A stretch of DNA of 64,000 nucleotides from Fasciola hepatica (taxonomy: Eukaryota > Platyhelminthes > Trematoda > Plagiorchiida > Fasciolidae), in assembly GCA_948099385.1 (NCBI GenBank), contig CANUEZ040000151.1, positions 5,836,001 to 5,900,000 on the forward strand, given 5' to 3'. Positions 56,866 through 64,000 of this stretch are shown here, piece after piece. Below the pieces are notes generated by a model that was not told the origin of the DNA, made no database searches, and saw only the letters and a program-made list of their open reading frames with translations. Position 1 is the stretch's first letter. Each line of letters starts with the position of its first letter. The position numbers and the translations under genes are program-made.

Positions 56866-57164
56866 AGCCTGGTATTCCTTGTCACATAAATGACCCGAAA
56901 AGTAGTGCTTCGATCAGCTGGATGTTGCGTCATCAGAAGATGACGAGCGACGGCCGACGACGGGATCTTATGGTTTCGAACGTTGTCATTATGCCTTTGA
57001 TCTGACCCTGATTGCATCACAAAACGTTGTACCCAATTTTGAATGTGTTGAATCACTCGCTTACGTAACTGCCGCTCTGTTCGACCCAAGTAGGTTGCTC
57101 CACAACTACACTGAAATTGGTAAATCAGATTCGATTTGGTGTACGGAGACGGACGTTGTTTCAC
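56772..57164 (-). pseudogene. Penelope-like GIY-YIG endonuclease
   Basis: 130 codons: SNLIYQFQCSCGATYLGRTE (GIY-YIG start, IYxFxCxCGxxYLGRT), RKRVIQHIQNW, SAVARHLLMTQHPAD and LRFAEAMAIHRWKP, the usual order in Penelope endonucleases, with the E of EAMAI as expected catalytic glutamate. It ends with TGA/TAG near 56772 inside the inverted repeat. The frame differs from the upstream RT frame, so the fused protein is broken. Confidence 0.87.
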
Positions 57165-57207
57165 CTAGGGTGTGGGGATCTCAATCGTTCGATGAACAAT
57201 TCTGAGA

Positions 57208-57877
57208 TCAGCTGCATAATATGTTCGGGCAAGCTGTGACTCGTCGTCGTTTGAGCAAGCAATTGACGTCATCACCTTTGAATGGAAGACAAAGTGTGAC
57301 TAGTAATTTTCCTACTGAACAATTCGTTTGTCTGATGACTTTAGGCTTGTTGTGCCTTTCGATAAACGCATCGGGATAAGCGTTTTCAGTCAAGGCTTCT
57401 TTCAGCCGTCGTATTTCGTTGTCAATCATGTCTTATGTGCAGATTCGTCGTGCTCTTTCAAATAGTGTTCGGACCAGGCCACGTATATATTCCACAGGCA
57501 CAAAGCTGTCAAAGTGCAGATACTGGTATGTCCAGGATTCTTTTCGGTAAACAGATCTGGCGATTGATCCATCATTCCTTCTAGTCATATTATTGTCGAG
57601 GAAGTGCAGTGTATCTTCTATTTCTGCTTCCATCGAAAATCGTATATTCGGATGCAGACAATTGAGTTCATTCATAATCCATGTTGTCTCTTCTAGACTT
57701 TTTGTGATGACTAGAGCATCATCAACGTATCGTCTGTAAAGTTCTGGACGTTCCAGGATTTTGCTTCTCTTTTCCTCAAGATGAGCCATAAATACATCTG
57801 CCAGAATGGGACCCAATGGACTTCCCATTGCGACACCGTCAATTTGTCTGTAATCCCGACCAAGGAAGGAGACGAGA
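57208..57877 (-). pseudogene. Penelope-like RT, C-terminal part
   Basis: It begins at the inverted-repeat border with LVSFLGRDYRQIDGVAMG, then GSPLGPILADVFMAHLEE, and the catalytic box YRRYVDDALVI, with WIMNELNCLHPNIRFSME after it. A stop follows ICT at about 57433; the thumb/linker continues in phase (IDNEIRRLKEALTENAYP) to 57208. Everything before motif B' is missing. Confidence 0.87.
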
Positions 57878-58095
57878 TTTGAGGTTTGCTGAAGCTATGG
57901 CGATACATCGATGGAAACCTATATTGTGTCAGCAGAAAAAGCTCTTTGTTTATGTGTCTTCACCATGGTGATGTAACTTGACTATTGTAATTTTCCCTAT
58001 ATTTGTCGAACATAATGGTTTTACATGAACTTATATAAACAGTATCGTTCTGCAGTATGCAACATGTTGAGATGCAGCGAAATCGTCCCGGACAT
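57878..58095 (-). repeat. Penelope-like element, inverted repeat arm 2
   Basis: 218 bp, identical to 56648-56865 in opposite orientation, joined directly to the truncated RT. Confidence 0.95.
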
Positions 58096-58701
58096 GAATA
58101 GTGCTGAATTGCAACTCAGGCCTTTCTTTTCAAGATTATTTCGGGAAAAGCATTTTTCAATTCGATCCAATTTCCTGAAATCCAGTTAGTTAGAAATAGC
58201 TTGACAAAGGACAACGTCATTAGCATATTTGAATGCGTTGGATGAAGAACAAACCAGAATGTCAATAACATAGGTCGAAAATAGCAAAGGGGGTAGCACT
58301 GCAGCCTGGAGTACACCGGAATTGATAATAAGAGGTTTAGATATATCTTCCGACCTTAGTTTGCTGAACTCGATTAAGAAAATAGCTCGGTAGCCAGAAA
58401 TATAGTTGTGACAGACAGTTGAAAACTTTACGCTTCCGGAGGTGACGAGATCGGGGTACATAACCAAAATCTGATGAATAATCAAAGAATACGCAGCGGT
58501 CAGATCGCTCAGAGTTATTTAAAGATTCAGTGATATAATGGACGAAGCAGGCTAGGTCGTCAAGGCTGGATCTTTTTGGTTTATAAGCAAACTGAAAAGG
58601 GTCAGGTGGCACACTGAGAAGTGTTTGAAGACTGGTAAAACAGTCTTTTCAGTGAATTTAAGGGCGGCAGATGTGCGGGCAATGGGACTAAACCATTTAA
58701 C
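58096..58701 (-). pseudogene. LINE-4 RT middle piece
   Basis: FSPIARTSAALKFTEK, DPFQFAYKPKRSSLDDLACF, CVFFDYSSDFGYVPR (motif A), GVLQAAVLPPLLFSTYVID and FKYANDVVLCQ follow RT order. The catalytic YADD reads YAND. Frame breaks occur near 58340 and 58480. Confidence 0.72.
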
Positions 58702-58859
58702 TGCATCATCATCATCGTACAGTAATAAACAGTAGGGCAAGCCCCGCTGACCACTTCCTTTCTCACCATGCTGCACGATGAATTAGAAAGTACGAATATA
58801 CAAGATGGACAGGGACTGGACCTACATGAGTGGGAAAAGGAAAGAATGTCCTAGTAGCC

Positions 58860-59460
58860 GCCACACGGAACACACAGTCTAACTGTACAAACACGCATTG
58901 ATCAATAATTCTGATTCGACAGAAAGTGACAACACGATCGCCACTGTTCGCGGTTCGCTGCCATATCCTTCAGTGTCTCCAGCCAGCCAACTGGTTGAGG
59001 GATCTTTTGGACCCCAACCACAAAGACGTGAGACACCTACTTTTCCTAAGTTCGCTGTACATTTTTTCACTCCTCGCTGCTACTTCAACTGTTGACCTCC
59101 ACGTGGTTTCTTCCACTCCCGAGGAGGAACGGAGAATAGGACACAGTATGGTAGACGTGTATTTGCCATCCGTAACACGTGCCCCAACCAACGAAGTATA
59201 CTAAGCTGGATACGCCGTGACAAAACGTTCCCTGAACTGGCACCCAATACTTGATTTCTGACTTCAGCATTACCTACTCGGCTAATCCACCCAATCTTAG
59301 CGATACTACGCAAATACCGATGGTCGAAAACCTCAAGACGACGAATATCTTCCACACGAAGACCCCAAATCTCGCAACCATACAACAGAACTGAACGCAC
59401 CGTGGTACAGTGTGCACGACCTTTCAACATCAGTGAAATATCAGTTCGGCCCCACAAATG
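58860..59460 (-). pseudogene. RTE C-terminal region
   Basis: SVLLYGCEIWGLRVEDIRRL, FDHRYLRSIAKIGWISRVGN, QLSILRWLGHVLRMANTRLP, then WKKPRGGQ and, in a new phase, TANLGKVGVSRLCGW. This is the well-known tail of RTE/BovB-like proteins, here in at least two phases. Confidence 0.8.
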
Positions 59461-60384
59461 CTTCAGTCCAGCGTACGCCCCTCGAGCCTTGGATATTCAC
59501 GAACTCACCTCTACTACCGTGCTCCCATCCGTCGTCACGCTGCTGCCGAGGTAGGTGAAGTGGTCGACAACTGACAGCACCTTTCCAACGAGCATCAAGC
59601 TCGGGATCGTTGATTTCCAGTCTTGTAACATCACCTTGCATTTTGAATGTGCAAAGCGCATGCCGAATGGAGCTACAGCTCGTGAGTGTCTACCTAGTGC
59701 ACGTTGAGCATGTACCGTGGATTCAAACAAGCAGATAATAACATCCGCGCAATCTAGGTCACATAGCTTTCCCCTATTTCCTAGTTCGACGCCTACATCC
59801 CGAAGATTTTACAGCGCACTCTCCATTATTTCGTCTATGACGAAGTTGAACAGGAATGGAGACATAGGACATCCCTGTCGAACACCACTGATCGTTCCGA
59901 ACCGACCGGATGGTTCACCGTAAACTCTAACGCGGCCAGAAGTATGAGAGTACAATGATCTCAGTAGGTTCACGAACTTCTGGGGCATACCTTTTCCATG
60001 AAGAGTACTGAAAAACGCAGCTTGATCAACTGAGTCGAAAGCGCCTTTCAAGTCTAAGAAAATCATTATTGTTGGTCGGCGGTGCATGTGACGCGTTTCA
60101 ATTAGTCGGCGAAGAGTAAAAATCTGGCCGATGCATCCACGACCTGGGCGGAATCCAGCCTGCTGTTTGCGAGCTTTCCCCTCCCGAGCCGCTATAAGAC
60201 GATGCAGTAGAATTGGGGCTAATACTTTGGTGACTATCGGAATTAAGCTAATCCCATGATGGTTGCCACAGTCATTGGGTATTCCCCTCTTGGAGATGGG
60301 AACAATGAACGACTCACTCCATATTACCGGAATACGCTTTTCGTTCCAAATGTAACAGAGCAAAGCGGTAAGTGAGTTTATCAA
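59461..60384 (-). pseudogene. RTE reverse transcriptase core
   Basis: The open frame 60384-59809 has CYIWNEKRIPVIWSESFIVP, GNHHGISLIPIVTKVLA, KQQAGFRPGRGCIGQIFTLR, IFLDLKGAFDSVDQ and GVRQGCPMSPFLFNFVIDE. After a stop the expected YADD appears as CADV (59740-59751), so the catalytic second Asp is lost. FAHSKCKVMLQDW and FTYLGSSVTTDG follow. Confidence 0.85.
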
Positions 60385-60467
60385 AAAATTTCACCCAGTT
60401 TGAAAAGAACTGGGGGAAGCTCGCCGGGACCTGCCGCTTTCCCCCGCATTAGTAACCGAATACATGA

Positions 60468-61124
60468 CTATACTTCTACTTCCGATGGGGGCTCAAGTGA
60501 TACCACCCAAGAAGTCGCAGTTGTTGACACGGGATTAACTACACCAGAGTGCGGCCAGCTAAACTGTTCCTTGAAGTACTCAGCCCAGCGGTCAAGCTTT
60601 TGCTCTTGGCCATGGATGGGCTCTCCATTTATGTCGCATATCGTTTCACTGACCTGGATGCGCCGTCCACCGGTGTCACGAATAAATTTGAACAGTCTCT
60701 GACTGTTAATTGAAACAGCTGCTATTTCCATTTCTTCGGCTACCTTCACCCACCAATTTTCACGATCATTATTAGGGCTTTTCGTAACTTGCCTTTGTAG
60801 CTTTCTCCGCATCTTATTCATCTCCTTGCGGTTCGAGAGCTGACGCTTTTGCTCCATTATACTCAGCGACTCTTGCGAGATCCAGTGTCTTTGATGGACA
60901 ATGGATCTAGGACCACAAGCAAAACCTGCTGCAAAATGCATCGCCTTTTTCATATAAGCCCAATGCTCGTCTACATTACTGTTCGTCGTAGATCCTAGCT
61001 CGTGTGCTAACTTCTGCTCATAACGGGTGCGTACTTCTGGATCACACAAACGTTGCACGGCTAATCGGGTTTGCGGTTTTCGACGATGACCATGGAGCTG
61101 AAGAGATAATCGCATTAAAACCAA
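60468..61124 (-). pseudogene. RTE region between endonuclease and RT
   Basis: 218 codons: RLAVQRLCDPEVRTRYEQKL, DEHWAYMKKAMHFAAG, HQRHWISQESLSIMEQKRQL, QRLFKFIRDTGGRRIQVSET and LDRWAEYFKEQF. This linker is conserved in RTE elements. Continuous frame. Confidence 0.8.
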
Positions 61125-61136
61125 TGCACTGTCAGC

Positions 61137-62236
61137 CTATACGTACGTGGACCAGTAAGATGTACAGTTCTGAGCAGAACTGCGCCAGCGGTAGCTTACG
61201 GCGATATGATCAATTTGACTCAAAGTACCTGTAGAGTTAGAGCGCCATGTCGCTGTGCGACGCGAGCTGTGTTGGAAGTTGATGATAGACAAGAACAATC
61301 GATTGTCTGCACAAAACTGGAGAAGCCTATCCCCGTTATCTGTACGCTCAGCGGGTGAAGTACAACGCCCACCCAAATAGGCTTCTGACACACTGAGTTT
61401 GCCAACTTGTGCATTGAAGTCACCAGCTAGCAGTACAGTTTCAGAACTTTTGCTAATGCGAACGAGAGTGGCGACTTTTTTCATGGAACTCATCTTTTTT
61501 GCGCGTCTGAGCTGCAGTCTGTTGGGGTGTGTGCCGAGATCACAAACAAATTGCGCCTAACACAACTATCCTTTCGAACGCCAACCGACCCCTGGAGTCT
61601 CACAGCACATAAACGACTGTTAACAAGGATCCAGTCTAAAAGGGCAGCCTCAGCCTTCTCAGTCAAGACTATTCCTTCACCACGTTGACCCACAACTCTA
61701 GCTGCTTCGTCTCCTGAGGTGCGCAAGAAATACCTCGATAAGATACCAGGAGCAGTTAGTTGAATTACACTGCTCGAATCCTGGATACGCGTTTCGCTTA
61801 AGCAGCAGACATCAATCTTCAGAGAATCTAATGTGAGGGTTAGGCACGCCTACTGACCGACCTGCATGAGAGTACGCACGTTGAAGGAGCCGAGATTCAG
61901 AGGCTGACGAGGCTTGAGAAAATGTGAGTTACGAGACAAAGGATTATTCCCGACACTATTTGACAATGAATCGTTGCGAGTATCGACGGTGTTGTCAATG
62001 GGAGCATTGTGGGTGGATAGATGGGGCAAAGAGGGGTGGTTAGGGACAGAAGACAACGGTTGAGTAGAAGAGAGGAAACTCTGAGCAGTAGCCCACTTAT
62101 CACTACTCACCCCGCTCGATGCAATTGGCAGCGCGGTCTTGATTATCCTGCGCGACGACCGATGCAGTATGGAATTCTTTCTATTCGTGCAGTTCATGGG
62201 AGATGTTGGACGGGTACTGCTAGGGTGTCCAGCCAC
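61137..62236 (-). pseudogene. RTE leader frame and endonuclease
   Basis: A Ser/Asn-rich leader frame (62236-61850) ends LNLGSFNVRTLMQVGQ, which is the start of the apurinic-type endonuclease. The domain then continues in other phases: CCLSETRIQD, DWILVNSRLCAVRLQG, VLLAGDFNAQVG and SQIDHIAVSYRWR. All core motifs are recognisable, but two or more frame breaks separate them. Confidence 0.8.
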
Positions 62237-62562
62237 GAAGCAGGAGAACGATTAGGGTTCTCATCCAAAGCCTTTAGTTCTAACAAGAACCTGTCCGCAA
62301 GGCAGCGGGATGGCTTAGTGGAAGCCCATGTACTTGGAACAATTATTCTTTCACTGATTTCGCCGAATGAGTTTCCAGCTCAAATCAAACCCCAACCTGG
62401 GAGCCCAGGAGACTGAACTTTGTCTGACCTCTACCCACTGACCTGTCAGGTGTGATTGCATCTCCGGCTTAAAGAAGCCATCCTGTATAGCTCTTTGGGT
62501 CATAGAAGCGCGCAAGCCATCACACCACGTCAAGGTGCAGTCTCGTCGTGATGGCACCGGAG

Positions 62563-63864
62563 GTGTTGGAACCTTTAGGTATTCGAATGATGGTAACTGG
62601 AAGCCACAGATCAGGAATCGAACATCTGGATAGGGACTCGTTAATCTGAGTAGTGATCGGTGTGCAGGTTGGGCGGCATAATACTTGAGAATCGCTGGAG
62701 GAAGGTCATCGGGACCAGAAGCCGAGGGAGTTTTGGATTTGCGAAGATTGCATAAATGTGTGCAGTAGAGGAAGGTTCTAGACCCGCAGGAACAAGGGCA
62801 ATATGGAGGAAGGCTGTGATTGGAGGGATTTATAGATGTAGCATTGATAGGGTTCATGTCGACCTTATCGTTCGTGTGTTTGGTCTTCTGGCCACATAGA
62901 AGTCTTATGCCATCTTGAAGAAACCTGTGATTCTTGGCTTGCAAAAACTCTTGGGTAAAAGAAGTATCCAAATTCTTTATCTCTGTTTTTATTAACAGCG
63001 AAAGTCTCTTGACTTCTGAACTTCTTTGAGACTTGTTTGTGATTTCTTTTTATTTGCTGGGTGCTTTGAGTGTGAAGATGGCACACAGGTTTTCGGTAAA
63101 CAGTTCTGCAGACTGAGAGATTGAGGAAGTAGAGAAAAACACCAATGGCTGCATTAAGAAGAAACGGATTATGAGGAGAAAGGTTACGAAGGCGAAATGT
63201 TGTTTAATTTGAAAAAATGAATAATCTATGATCAGTCAGTGAATAGATTTTTGTTTTCAGAAGAAGCAAGCTATGGTCACTTGTGGAGAGATGCGTTTCC
63301 ACTTTAAGAGAAAATAAATTAAGGTGATTGGAAATGGCATTGCCTAACACGTATTTCCCTCTCGTAAAAGAGCTATCGATACCAGTTAATCTGAACAATA
63401 AAGGCGGATAAGTGTTAGGATAATTAAAATCGCTTACGGCCACTTGCAAATATTCTTCTAGAAGGGAGCTACGAATGGTATAAAAGCGTCATAAAGGGAG
63501 AATACATTGAATTGTACACAACAAGGCGCTATAACACATCGATGGTGATAACTTTCCTGAAGCGAGCTTATCTAGGGAAACAATGTGTAGAAAGGCATTC
63601 AATACCGACTGCAGAAAACTTGAAAACAGCAGCAAACTTTCCACTTCATGATGAGCTGACGTAGGTCACCTTTACACCTCCATATATTTTGTTCTTCGGC
63701 ACCCGATGTTGATGATAACACTGGAATCCGTCTATGCGAATCAGAGAATCGTCGAAGACTTCTCGTCTAGCGCATATATGGACAAGAAGCCTTGTCCTTA
63801 ATAAGTCCGAAAATTCTAAGAAAAGAGGACGAACATTAGAACTGATTACAGACCGCACCATCAT
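62563..63864 (-). pseudogene. LINE-4 endonuclease and RT start
   Basis: Fragments from right to left: SSNVRPLFLEFSDLL, DDSLIRIDGFQCYHQ, GGVKVTYVSSS (endonuclease N half); VSDFNYPNTYPPLLF, GIDSSFTRGKYVLGNAISNH, STSDHSLLLLKTK (C half with SDH); KTPSASGPDDLPPAILKYY (RT start). Several phases, no intact frame. It ends at the RTE insertion. Confidence 0.72.
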
Positions 63865-64000
63865 CTTCGATGGACTAACAGAGCTAAGAGCGGCTTTCCA
63901 ACTAGCACGTTTCCGCTTTTAACCCCACTCTGCTTTATAGTAACCGTAGGCAAAGGAAGTTCACCGATTGGACACATAACATTGTTTTTAATATCAAAAA
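63865..64000. other. Unassigned right end
   Basis: Nothing recognised; possibly the upstream part of LINE-4. Confidence 0.4.

Larger units (their letters stand above)
56648..58095 (-). mobile_element. Penelope-like element, 5'-truncated, with inverted terminal copy
   Basis: A minus-strand retroelement of the Penelope class: RT fingers-palm remnant, linker and a GIY-YIG-type endonuclease. Its last 218 bp (56648-56865) recur in exact inverted form at the other end (57878-58095), directly before the truncated RT. Such inverted end copies are known in Penelope-like insertions. Confidence 0.88.
58702..62562 (-). mobile_element. RTE-type LINE inserted in LINE-4
   Basis: A minus-strand element with a leader (to about 62562), endonuclease, RT and the RTE C-terminal region, ending in a (GAT)n tail at 58702-58720. 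LINE-4 sequence continues on both sides (IPKGSNT before, FSPIARTSA after). Short GAT-type tails and the C-terminal region (LRWLGHVLRM) are typical of RTE. Confidence 0.8.
56424..63864 (-). mobile_element. LINE-4: CR1-like element split by two later insertions
   Basis: Minus-strand pieces 63864-62563, 58701-58096 and 56647-56424 read in order as endonuclease, RT first half, RT second half and RT C terminus of one LINE. A Penelope-like element (56648-58095) and an RTE element (58702-62562) lie between them. The outer limits are those of recognisable coding sequence. Confidence 0.75.

Overview
This window is a transposon-rich stretch of an animal nuclear genome. My best reading is a flatworm, most likely a tapeworm. 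The reasons are the mix of elements (BEL/Pao, Gypsy of a CsRn1-like type, CR1/Jockey-type and RTE-type LINEs, a Penelope-like element, a MULE-like transposase relic), the host-like gene with 38-39 nt introns, and the lack of any bacterial operon structure. The species assignment is inference.

Layout. 418-8818 (+): old BEL/Pao element (BEL-1), full of stops and split by a foreign block at 1214-3932. 9043-9335 and 17943-18235: a 293-bp perfect inverted repeat enclosing 8.6 kb. 10093-16793 (-): nearly intact BEL/Pao element (BEL-2), with 378-bp LTRs, a CCTGC target duplication and one in-frame stop. About 18236-25824 (+): two-ORF LINE with an inferred ~2.9 kb 3' region; related copies of that 3' region lie at about 2230-3932 and 40026-43866. 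25825-26771 (-): dead MULE-like transposase. 28446-33767 (+): full-length Gypsy element (Gypsy-1) with 270-bp LTRs, a TAAC duplication and a textbook -1 frameshift heptamer at the gag/pol junction. 34953-35758: ~0.8 kb foldback (imperfect palindrome). 36984-39536 (-): truncated Gypsy-2 abutting an integrase relic of another Gypsy. 43867-50000: the least repetitive part, with one convincing small host gene (48563-49383, +, five exons) and weaker coding signals on the minus strand. 50050-55700: relics of LINEs and Gypsy elements. 56400-63864 (-): one CR1-like LINE interrupted by a Penelope-like element (56648-58095) and an RTE-type LINE (58702-62562).

The genes form no pathway. Nearly all are retroelement enzymes (gag, protease, reverse transcriptase, RNase H, integrase or endonuclease), most with broken frames or lost catalytic residues. 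The least damaged are BEL-2, Gypsy-1 and the LINE at 18.3-22.9 kb. I found no clear new host system. The most novel structural signals are the foldback/hairpin elements (one with two empty-site comparisons), the perfect inverted arms of the Penelope-like element, and the gag-pol frameshift signal.
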